Assembly: GCA_022402505.1 (NCBI GenBank)
Contig: JAKRSE010000214.1
Coordinates: forward strand, 1-14,174
Origin: Fimbriimonadaceae bacterium
Lineage (GTDB): Bacteria; Armatimonadota; Fimbriimonadia; Fimbriimonadales; Fimbriimonadaceae
Direction: 5' to 3'
DNA: 14,174 bases
The stretch's first letter is position 1, and the number at the start of each line of letters is the position of its first letter. Below are positions 1-6,598 of this stretch, one piece after another. The notes beneath the pieces were generated by a model. That model made no database searches, had not been told where the DNA came from, and worked only from the letters and a program-made list of their open reading frames with translations. A program made the position numbers and the translations under genes.

Positions 1-927
1 CTGATCGGCAAGCGTCTGATCAGCCCGCAGAATCCGGCGGGCATGGTCGTGGAGCAGGTCCTGGTCGGCGAGCTGGTGGACATTGCGAGCGAAATCTACG
101 TCTCCGTTCTGCCCGACCGAGCCGCGGGCAAGAACCTGGTGATGCTCTGCGCCGAGGGAGGCATGGAGATCGAAGAGCTGGCCGCGACCCGACCGGAGAA
201 GATCATCCGCCGGCACATCGACCCGGCCTGGGGCATGGAAGACTTCGAGCTTCGCGAGATGGTGGAGGCGGCGGGAATTCCCGGCCCTCAGCAGCGCGCG
301 ATGGTCGGCCTGATCCGGGGACTCATCCGGGCCTTCGAGAAGGTGGATGCCGACATGATCGAGATCAACCCCTGCGCCGTGACTCCGGAAGGGAAGATCG
401 TGGCGGCTGATGCGAAGGTGAGCATCGACGAAAACGCCCTCTTCCGCCATCCCGAATACCGCGAGACGGCCACCGATTCCGCCGAGGACCCGCTGGAGGC
501 CGAGGCGATGGAGAAGGGGATCGCCTACGTCCGGCTGGGCGGCGAGATCGGCATCATCGGCAACGGTGCCGGCCTGGTCATGTGCTCGCTGGACGAAGTG
601 AGCCGGGCGGGCGGCAAGGCGGCCAATTTCTGCGACGTCGGCGGCGGCGCTTCGGCCGAGAAGGTGAAGGCCTGCATGGAAGTCGTCCTGAAGGACCCGA
701 ACGTCAAGGGCCTGCTGATCAACATCTTCGGCGGCATCACCCGAGGCGACCTCGTGGCCGAAGGGATCCTGACCGCCTACAATTCGCTGGACATCCGGGT
801 CCCGGTTGTCGCCCGAATCGACGGCACCGACGCGGCGGCCGGGCTCAAGAAGCTCGAAGGCTCGAAGGTCATCGGCGCGGCCACCATGCAGGAAGCCGCC
901 GCCAAGATCGTCGAGATCACCCGATAA
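1..927 (+). CDS. sucC: Succinyl-CoA synthetase (ADP/GDP-forming) beta subunit, 5' end missing
   Basis: The protein is the beta subunit of the TCA-cycle enzyme that makes ATP or GTP while converting succinyl-CoA to succinate. The frame is open from base 1, so the gene starts outside the window; 308 residues are visible and about 80 N-terminal ones (part of the ATP-grasp domain) are missing compared with the usual ~390. The motif EINPCAV followed 14 residues after its Asn by the Asp of AADAKV matches the two Mg-nucleotide ligands of the family, and ENALFRHPEY follows as expected. The C-terminal ligase domain shows NGAGL, ANFCDVGGGAS and NIFGGITRGD, all family signatures. TAA stop at 925-927. 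The partner gene sucD, which usually follows directly, is absent: the next gene (ktrB) is convergent and overlaps by 11 bases. The family call is secure. Confidence 0.96.
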   Translation: MIGKRLISPQNPAGMVVEQVLVGELVDIASEIYVSVLPDRAAGKNLVMLCAEGGMEIEELAATRPEKIIRRHIDPAWGMEDFELREMVEAAGIPGPQQRAMVGLIRGLIRAFEKVDADMIEINPCAVTPEGKIVAADAKVSIDENALFRHPEYRETATDSAEDPLEAEAMEKGIAYVRLGGEIGIIGNGAGLVMCSLDEVSRAGGKAANFCDVGGGASAEKVKACMEVVLKDPNVKGLLINIFGGITRGDLVAEGILTAYNSLDIRVPVVARIDGTDAAAGLKKLEGSKVIGAATMQEAAAKIVEITR

Positions 928-2266
928 GGATCTTCTCTTCCGGATAGCGGAGCCGCCCCGGCGGTCCAGTCCGGGTGAAGGCGAAGAGCACGGTGAGGGC
1001 GCCAAGGCGTCCCCAGAGCATCACCACCATGATGACCGCCTGCCCGAATCCGTTCAGCTCGGTGGTGAGGGCCAGGCTCAGGCCGCAGGTGGCGAAGGCA
1101 GAAACCACTTCGAACGCCGCCTGCTGCATGGAGATCGGGTGGGTCAACAAGATCAGCCAGGTCGCGGTGGCGGTGACGATCAGCGACAGGGTCAGAACCG
1201 AAGCCGCCTTGCGGACCATCTCTCCTGGAATCGCTCGACCTCCGACGATCGGCGTGCTCTGGCCGCGAGCATAGGCCCCCACCGCCAGGATGAGGATGAT
1301 GAAGGTCCCGGTGGTGATGCCTCCGCCCATGGATGCCGGCGCGCAGCCGATGAACATGAGGCCCATGAGGACCAGCTGAGTCGCCGAATCGAGCGAGTCG
1401 AATCTGGGCATCCCGACGAAGCCGGCCGTCCGGGCCGAAATCGACTGGAAGAAGGAGAGGGCGATCTGCCGCTCCAGCGGCTGGTCATCGAGCACCCGCC
1501 CGGGCCGGGCTTCCCCAAGGAGGATCAGGAGTGCGCCGCCGATGATCAGGCCCGCCACGACGATGAAGGTGATCCTGGTATGCAGACTCAGCCGCTTGTT
1601 CCAAGGGTAGGTCAGGATGTCGAACAGGACGGGAATGCCGAGCCCGCCCAAGACGATCAGGGTGCCTGCGATCGCAAGGGTTCCGTTGTCCGTAGGGAAC
1701 CCGCCGGGGAACCGAGGGTCGCCGCTGAAGAGGTCGAACCCCGCATTGCAGAAGGAGGAGACGGCGTGAAATATGCTGAAGAAGACCGCCTCTCCATCGC
1801 CCAAAACCCCGCGCCAATGGAGCCAAAACGCACACGCGCCGAGGAACTGGATGACGAGGACCGTCAGCACAACCTGCCGGGTGAGCAGCAGGATGCCCCG
1901 CCCGCTCACCAGACCGAGGCTGTCCTGCAGGCCCATCCGGTCGGCCATGCTGATGCTCCGGCCCAGCAGCCGGAAGACGAGCACGGCCAGCACCATGTAG
2001 CCGACTCCGCCGGTCTGGATGAGGAGGAGCAGGACGATCTTCCCCATCAATGAGAGCTCGGTAGAGACCGGGATCAGGCTGAGACCGGTGACGGTCAGAG
2101 CGGAAACTGCGGTGAAGATGGCCTCGTTCAGGCTCAGGGCCGAGCCCGTGGTCATTCCGGGCAGCAGCAGCGCCCCGGTGCCGACGGCGACCAGCAGAAC
2201 GAGCCCCAGCATCAGCCGGCCGGCGGTGCTGAACCGTTTCGGCCGCCGCTCAGTCGCCGCGCGCAA
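917..2266 (-). CDS. ktrB: KtrB/TrkH-family potassium channel subunit
   Basis: This is a 449-residue inner-membrane potassium-translocating subunit of a Ktr-type system. The sequence shows the fourfold repeat of the Trk/Ktr/HKT superfamily, with four pore loops that each carry the conserved selectivity-filter glycine: TVTGL (Gly61), CNAGF (Gly176), RTAGF (Gly282) and TCGLS (Gly395). A glycine-rich gating segment, SMGGGITTGTF, lies near residues 312-322, and WGRLGALT near 418-425 is also typical. Hydrophobic helices run throughout after a basic N-terminus. The length fits KtrB (about 450) rather than the longer TrkH (about 480). The start is TTG at 2266, chosen because AAGGAG lies 9 bases upstream; the next ATG (residue 19) would cut into the first helix. 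The frame overlaps the end of ktrA by 17 bases, which suggests translational coupling. The stop overlaps the 3' end of convergent sucC. Confidence 0.94.
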   Translation of the reverse strand: MRAATERRPKRFSTAGRLMLGLVLLVAVGTGALLLPGMTTGSALSLNEAIFTAVSALTVTGLSLIPVSTELSLMGKIVLLLLIQTGGVGYMVLAVLVFRLLGRSISMADRMGLQDSLGLVSGRGILLLTRQVVLTVLVIQFLGACAFWLHWRGVLGDGEAVFFSIFHAVSSFCNAGFDLFSGDPRFPGGFPTDNGTLAIAGTLIVLGGLGIPVLFDILTYPWNKRLSLHTRITFIVVAGLIIGGALLILLGEARPGRVLDDQPLERQIALSFFQSISARTAGFVGMPRFDSLDSATQLVLMGLMFIGCAPASMGGGITTGTFIILILAVGAYARGQSTPIVGGRAIPGEMVRKAASVLTLSLIVTATATWLILLTHPISMQQAAFEVVSAFATCGLSLALTTELNGFGQAVIMVVMLWGRLGALTVLFAFTRTGPPGRLRYPEEKILIG

Positions 2267-2927
2267 GGCCGACCACTCCTTCCAGCGGGCCGATCACCAG
2301 AATCTCGTCGTCGGGCCGGACGACGAGGGTCTTTTTGGGCATCGAGAGGAACCGGCCATCTCTTCCGACCCCGGCCACGAGGATGCCGTACTTCCGCTCG
2401 ACGTCGGAGTCGGCCAGGCTCAGTCCCAGCATGGAATCAGGAGCGATCATCTGGCTGGCGGTGTAGCCGCCCGCCAGGCCGATCTGTTCGGTCACGGAAG
2501 GGATGACGATCTCCCGGGCGAGTCGGGCGCCGCTGTTCTGCTCCGGCAGCACGACCCGGTCCGCCCCGACATTCAGCAGGATCGACTTCTGCCGTTCCGT
2601 GCTGGCCTTGCAGATGACGGTCTTCATGCCGAGGCTCTTCAGGGCGACGGTCGTCATCAGATTGGCTTCGAACGCCGACCCGATCGCCACCACGGCGGTT
2701 TCGTAGGCGGTCACATCAGCCTCGCGCAACGCCTCTTCGTCGGTGGTGTCGAAGCAGAGGGTCTGGGTGATCTCGTGGCTGTGCCGCTGGACCAGGTTGG
2801 GGTCCGTGTCCACTCCCAGCACCGAGTGCCCTTCCTTGACCAGGGTGGTCGCCAGGCTCGTGCCGAACCGACCGAGCCCGATGACCACGAACTCCCGAGC
2901 TTCGATGCCTCCCGACTTGCCGAACAT
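2250..2927 (-). CDS. ktrA: KtrA/TrkA-type RCK regulator of potassium uptake
   Basis: The 225-residue cytoplasmic protein would form the nucleotide-gated ring that controls KtrB. An N-terminal RCK_N (Rossmann) domain spans about residues 12-130: VIGLGRFG gives the glycine motif (Gly17, Gly19, Gly22), and the acidic residue at the end of the second strand, in VLGVDTD (Asp40), is typical of NAD(H)/ATP-binding RCK domains. The RCK_C part spans about 135-220, ending in the PDDEILVIG motif common to that domain. Length matches KtrA (about 220). The ATG at 2927 was chosen because the sequence before it in frame is arginine/proline/serine-rich out-of-gene translation; residues 1-11 then lead directly into the first beta strand. 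The Shine-Dalgarno is weak (GGGAAG). The gene lies 34 bases downstream of rocD and overlaps ktrB by 17 bases, so it could be co-transcribed with rocD as well as with ktrB. Confidence 0.94.
   Translation of the reverse strand: MFGKSGGIEAREFVVIGLGRFGTSLATTLVKEGHSVLGVDTDPNLVQRHSHEITQTLCFDTTDEEALREADVTAYETAVVAIGSAFEANLMTTVALKSLGMKTVICKASTERQKSILLNVGADRVVLPEQNSGARLAREIVIPSVTEQIGLAGGYTASQMIAPDSMLGLSLADSDVERKYGILVAGVGRDGRFLSMPKKTLVVRPDDEILVIGPLEGVVGLARGD
2276..2281 (-). promoter_or_regulatory. Shine-Dalgarno of ktrB
   Basis: On the - strand this reads AAGGAG, with 9 bases between it and the TTG at 2266-2264. It lies inside the last codons of ktrA and decides the ktrB start, since no ATG exists nearby in frame before residue 19. 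It is the clearest ribosome binding site I found in the window. Confidence 0.8.
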
Positions 2928-2961
2928 GGCTTCCCGATGATATCCCAAGCCGGGAGACGGC

Positions 2962-4233
2962 TTACAGCGACGCCAGCGCGCGCTCGACCCGATCGCCCAT
3001 TTCGTCGATCTGATCTTCGGTGATCGAGATGGCCGGGGTGAAGCGGAAGGTCCGCTTGCGGGTTTCCTTGGTGAGCAGCCTCTGGGCGAGCAGGGCATGG
3101 GTCATCGCCGCCGAATCGACGGTCTCATCCAGCTCCAGGCCGACCAGGAGCCCTCTCGCCCGGACCTCCTTGATGCACGAGAAGTTGAAGGCGCGGAAGC
3201 GGTCGGCGAGCCGGTCGCCCAGCTGCGCGGACCGCTCGGAGTAGCCCTTCACTTCCATCTCGGCCATGGCGGCAATCGCCACAACCGAGCCCAGGGGGTT
3301 GCCGCCGAAGGTGGATCCGTGGTCGCCCGGCTGGAAGACCTCCATCACCTCGCGTCGGCCGACGGCGGCGGAGACGGGCAGCGCCCCTCCGCCCATCGCC
3401 TTGCCGATGGCGATCAGGTCCGGCTTGGCCGCGGGCTCGTGCATCCAGGCGAACCGCCGTCCGGTGCGGCAGAATCCGGTCTGAACCTCGTCCCAGATCA
3501 GCAGGACGCGGTTCTCGTCGCAGACCCGCCGCACTTCCGTCATCCAGCCGTCCGGCGGGATGAGGATGCCTCCCTCGGCCTGGATCGGCTCGCAGAGGAA
3601 GGCGACGGTGTTCGGAGTGATCGCCGCCTTCAGAGCCTCAAGGTCGCCGAAGGGGATGATCTTGAAGCCCGGACCATAGGGGCCGAAGTGCTTCTTGTAC
3701 TTGTCCTCGCTGCTGAACCCGACGATCGTGGTGGTGCGGCCGTGGAAGTTGTCCGAGCACACGATGATCTCGGCCTGATCCAGCGGGACATTCTTGACGG
3801 TGTAGCCCCACTTTCGGGCCAGCTTGATGCAGGTCTCGTTGGCTTCTGCCTCGGTGTTCATCGGGCAGGCCATGTCCAGCTCGGTGAAGTCACAGACCGC
3901 CTTGAGGAAGAGCCCGACTTCGCTGGAATAGAATGCCCGGCTGAGGACCGTGACCCGATCCAGCTGCCTCCGGATCGTGTCCATGATGAACGGGCTCAGG
4001 TGTCCATGGGCGACGGCCGAATAGGCGCCGATGCAGTCCAGGTACTCCTCGCCTTCCGACGTCCACACACGCACGCCATCCCCACGCACGACATTGACGG
4101 GGAGGGGCTTGTAGTTGTGGGTGCCGTAGGTTTCGCTGAGCCGGACCGCATCTTCGGTCGAGAGCTCCGCGACAACCTCCTGCACGCCTCTGGAAAGAAC
4201 GTCTTCCCAGAGCGTTTTGGACGTGGTCGCCAT
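2962..4233 (-). CDS. rocD: Ornithine aminotransferase (class III PLP enzyme)
   Basis: This 423-residue class III aminotransferase most resembles ornithine delta-aminotransferase, which converts ornithine and 2-oxoglutarate to glutamate semialdehyde and glutamate. Seen in the sequence: NYKPLPV (Tyr41) and IGAYSAV near the substrate site, LARKWGY, EPIQAEGG (Glu215, Glu220), LIWDEVQTG with the PLP-pairing Asp248, IGKAMGGG with the PLP lysine Lys278, and GDHGSTFGGNPLG. Arg397 in FRFTP corresponds to the ornithine-enzyme arginine that pairs with the second glutamate of EPIQGE, which supports ornithine over other class III substrates. The loop normally reading PMNTGAEA here reads PMNTEAEA, replacing a cofactor-phosphate glycine by Glu128. 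The start ATG follows a 59-codon in-frame stretch of non-family, Pro/Arg-rich sequence that I excluded. A 56-base gap separates it from the reductase gene upstream. A related omega-aminotransferase of different substrate is the main alternative. Confidence 0.88.
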   Translation of the reverse strand: MATTSKTLWEDVLSRGVQEVVAELSTEDAVRLSETYGTHNYKPLPVNVVRGDGVRVWTSEGEEYLDCIGAYSAVAHGHLSPFIMDTIRRQLDRVTVLSRAFYSSEVGLFLKAVCDFTELDMACPMNTEAEANETCIKLARKWGYTVKNVPLDQAEIIVCSDNFHGRTTTIVGFSSEDKYKKHFGPYGPGFKIIPFGDLEALKAAITPNTVAFLCEPIQAEGGILIPPDGWMTEVRRVCDENRVLLIWDEVQTGFCRTGRRFAWMHEPAAKPDLIAIGKAMGGGALPVSAAVGRREVMEVFQPGDHGSTFGGNPLGSVVAIAAMAEMEVKGYSERSAQLGDRLADRFRAFNFSCIKEVRARGLLVGLELDETVDSAAMTHALLAQRLLTKETRKRTFRFTPAISITEDQIDEMGDRVERALASL

Positions 4234-4289
4234 CTCTGCATTATGGATGATCGGCGCGCCGGGATCAGGCCGGGAATCTGGGGAGTCGA

Positions 4290-5291
4290 TCAGGCGAGGG
4301 CGGCGGGCTCGGTCCCCTTGACTCCGCCGTCGATCCGTTCGATCTGCTCCTTGGTCAAGCGGAAGTCGAGCGCGGTCATGGATTCGGCGACCTGGGCCGG
4401 GTTCTGGCATCCGAGGATCGGCACGGTCGGCAGCTCCTGGCCCGTCAGGTAGCCGAGAACCACCTGATGGATCGTCGCGCCCGTCTCGGCCATGATCGCC
4501 TGCATCACGCCGAATCGCCGGTCGCGCTCCTGAGGTTCGTAGAAGCCCCGGAATCCGGCGTTCATCTGGTCCAGGGTTCCAGCTGCCATTCGGTGGAAGA
4601 GTCCGAAGGCCTGGGCTTGGTAGGGGATCGCCGCCATGCCTTCTCGGAGCAGGAACTCATGGCGCTCCGGATGCATCCAGCCCGTGTTTTCGCTTCCGTA
4701 GGGCCTCGTGGCCAGCCGGGCGGCGTTCCAAAGGGTCTGGTCGGCGACGAAGCCGGTCCGGCCCCGAGACTTTGCGATGCCGGCGGCCTCCTCCAGGCGG
4801 TCCAGCTGCCAGTTGCTCGCTCCGATGTTCCGGACAAGGCCCTCGTCCTGGAAGCCCCACAGGGAGTCCAGGATCTCGCCGACCGGCCGGCTGCGCTCAT
4901 CGGCATGGAGCCAGTAGAGGTCGATGCGGTCGAGGCCGAGGAGGTCGAGGCTTCGCTCCAGGTCTTCCCGAAGGTCGGCCGCTCCCAGTCGGCCCCGGTC
5001 AGGTTCCTGAATGGTGGGATGGCCGCCCTTGGTGGCGACAACCATCTTGCCCGCAAGTCCGGTCGACTTCAGCCAACGCCCGATGACCCGCTCGCTCATG
5101 CTCTTGGGCAGGGTCGGCTCCCAGTCGCCGTAGATCGCAGCGGTATCCAGGAAGGTGCCGCCAAGCTCGGCGAAGCGGTCGAAAAGCGGTCCGGCCTTCT
5201 CTTCCGGAATGGTCGTCCCGACCCCGCCCGTCCCCAGGCAGAGTCGGGAGACGGCGAGATCGGTGCCGGGCAGGGTGAGGGCTCGGCTCAT
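4290..5291 (-). CDS. Aldo/keto reductase, last gene of glycan operon
   Basis: The 333-residue protein is an NAD(P)H-dependent aldo/keto reductase, predicted cytoplasmic (no signal peptide). The catalytic tetrad is complete: Asp49 and Tyr54 in FLDTAAIYGDW, Lys88 in VVATKGG, and His129 in LYWLHADE. IGASNW near residues 156-161 and the C-terminal VPILGCQNPAQV followed by the helix containing LTKEQ match the cofactor-binding end of the family. The ATG at 5291 shares the sequence ATGA with the stop of the GH140 gene, which points to coupled translation; an ORF extending to 6155 in the same frame is only the shadow of that gene. In context the substrate is probably a sugar, an oxidised sugar or a related carbonyl compound released by the upstream glycosidases, but the exact reaction cannot be inferred. 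Many such enzymes carry misleading specific names, so no symbol is given. Confidence 0.93.
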   Translation of the reverse strand: MSRALTLPGTDLAVSRLCLGTGGVGTTIPEEKAGPLFDRFAELGGTFLDTAAIYGDWEPTLPKSMSERVIGRWLKSTGLAGKMVVATKGGHPTIQEPDRGRLGAADLREDLERSLDLLGLDRIDLYWLHADERSRPVGEILDSLWGFQDEGLVRNIGASNWQLDRLEEAAGIAKSRGRTGFVADQTLWNAARLATRPYGSENTGWMHPERHEFLLREGMAAIPYQAQAFGLFHRMAAGTLDQMNAGFRGFYEPQERDRRFGVMQAIMAETGATIHQVVLGYLTGQELPTVPILGCQNPAQVAESMTALDFRLTKEQIERIDGGVKGTEPAALA

Positions 5292-6598
5292 GAGTAGTCG
5301 GGCGTCTCGGGGGCGGGGAAGTCGGCGCCCTCGGCATCGAGGATCAGCAGCCAGTCGCCCTCGCCCGGCGGGAGGAATCCCTGGCGCCTGGCGGGAGTCG
5401 GGCCGATCTTGGTCAGTTCTCCGGTCGCGGCCGATTTCCACCACCCGGAGACCGACCCGCTGTTCAGGCAGCCGAGATCGAGGGTCAGCTCCCGAGGTTC
5501 GGGGAGGTAGGCGATCGCAAACTGCCCCTCCCGGTCGACGGCCGCCACCGATCGGTCGTTGGCGGCAAAGAGTCCGTTGCCCGCCACAGCGAATCGGTCT
5601 CCCAGATCCGGCTGCAGCCGGGTCCAGGGGCGGCTCTCCACCGCCGCTCGAAGGTGCTTCAGCGACTCGGCGCCTGGCAGACGGGCCGCGGCTCGCCAGT
5701 CGCCCGCCAGCCGCCAGTTGGGCGAGCCGTAGGCGTGCCCCATACCTCCGCCCAGGATCGCCTGAGCCGCTTGTCGGCGAGCCTGCAGGGCCGATCCCCA
5801 AGCCTCGTGTTCGCCTTCGTAGGTGGATTCGCCCAGGAAGAAGGGGCGGACCGGAAGCTTCTTCCATTCGGCGTGGGCGACCTCTTCCACGTCCGGCTGG
5901 ACCTTGTTCCAGGCCTTGTTGAACCCTCGAAAGTAGGTGTAGACCATGCTGACGTCCAGCCAGGATTCGTCGGTCGGCCAGACATCGGTGCTGGAATGGC
6001 TGGAGGATGCGTGATAGGTGCAGAGCCTGGCAGGGTCGCCTTCCTTCAGGCCTTCGGCCAGGGCTCGGATTTCGTGCAGGGCGTTCCAGGGATCGTTGTC
6101 GCCGCCGAGGATCCAGGCGATGTGGTCCAGATGTTGGAACCGTCTCCCGAGCCAACGGCCCAGCGCCCGGCAGTTGTCGCCGCCGTAATTGTTCATCGGC
6201 AGCGGCTTGCCGTCCGGTCGGGATCCGGCCCAGCCTTCGCCGCAGCAGCCGGTCCAGAGCGGCGCGATCCAGACGGCCAAGCCGAGTCGGCGGGCATCCT
6301 GAAGCACGGCTTCGACATGGTCGAAGAAGGCCTCGTTCGGCCGGGTCAGGTCATCGACATTGTGGAAGGGGTGCAGGCCGCCGACGGTCGGCACTCCTGT
6401 AAAGGCCGTGAGCTGGCATTGGATGGTGGTGAAGCCCTGCTGTTTGCGGATCGTCATCAGCTCCAGCGCCTCGGCCCGAGTGAGGGCGAAGAAGAGGAAC
6501 CAGGCGGTATCGGCCTGCAGAAGGAAAGGTCGTCCGGCCTGGTCTTCCAGGTGCCGGCCGCTGTCGGCGATGCGGAGAGGGAACTCGGGAGATTTCAT
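5288..6598 (-). CDS. GH140-type (DUF4038) glycoside hydrolase
   Basis: This is a 436-residue glycosidase of the DUF4038/GH140 type, whose characterised member is an apiosidase acting on rhamnogalacturonan II. The N-terminus shows the hallmark start of the barrel: GRPFLLQADTAW then RKQQGFTTIQ (about residues 22-60). The proposed catalytic pair is Asp167 in WILGGDND and Glu257 in FFLGESTYEG, which sit where the acid/base and nucleophile of characterised GH140 lie; this placement is from memory of the family. The last ~95 residues form a beta-rich domain like the collagen-binding-like domain usually attached to DUF4038. There is no signal peptide, whereas several family members are exported, so a cytoplasmic role is likely here. 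Both ends are ATGA overlaps (6595-6598 with the upstream gene, 5288-5291 with the reductase). The fold call is strong; apiose as the substrate is only a possibility. Confidence 0.88.
   Translation of the reverse strand: MKSPEFPLRIADSGRHLEDQAGRPFLLQADTAWFLFFALTRAEALELMTIRKQQGFTTIQCQLTAFTGVPTVGGLHPFHNVDDLTRPNEAFFDHVEAVLQDARRLGLAVWIAPLWTGCCGEGWAGSRPDGKPLPMNNYGGDNCRALGRWLGRRFQHLDHIAWILGGDNDPWNALHEIRALAEGLKEGDPARLCTYHASSSHSSTDVWPTDESWLDVSMVYTYFRGFNKAWNKVQPDVEEVAHAEWKKLPVRPFFLGESTYEGEHEAWGSALQARRQAAQAILGGGMGHAYGSPNWRLAGDWRAAARLPGAESLKHLRAAVESRPWTRLQPDLGDRFAVAGNGLFAANDRSVAAVDREGQFAIAYLPEPRELTLDLGCLNSGSVSGWWKSAATGELTKIGPTPARRQGFLPPGEGDWLLILDAEGADFPAPETPDYS

Noticed and set aside
806..2053. + strand frame (415 codons) running from sucC across ktrB
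   Set aside because: Low-complexity charged translation with His, Glu and Gln runs. It conflicts with two well-supported genes.
4253..4260. GGCGCGCC palindrome between the reductase and rocD as a terminator
   Set aside because: The stem is short, has no loop, and is not followed by a T run on either strand.
3097..4452. Long + strand frame (451 codons) opposite rocD
   Set aside because: It mirrors the codon structure of rocD and has no recognisable motif; in GC-rich DNA the opposite strand of a gene often lacks stops.
5292..6155. N-terminal extension of the aldo/keto reductase by 288 codons, as a fusion
   Set aside because: The extension is Arg/Pro/Gly-rich shadow sequence of the GH140 gene; the family start and an ATGA overlap occur at 5291.
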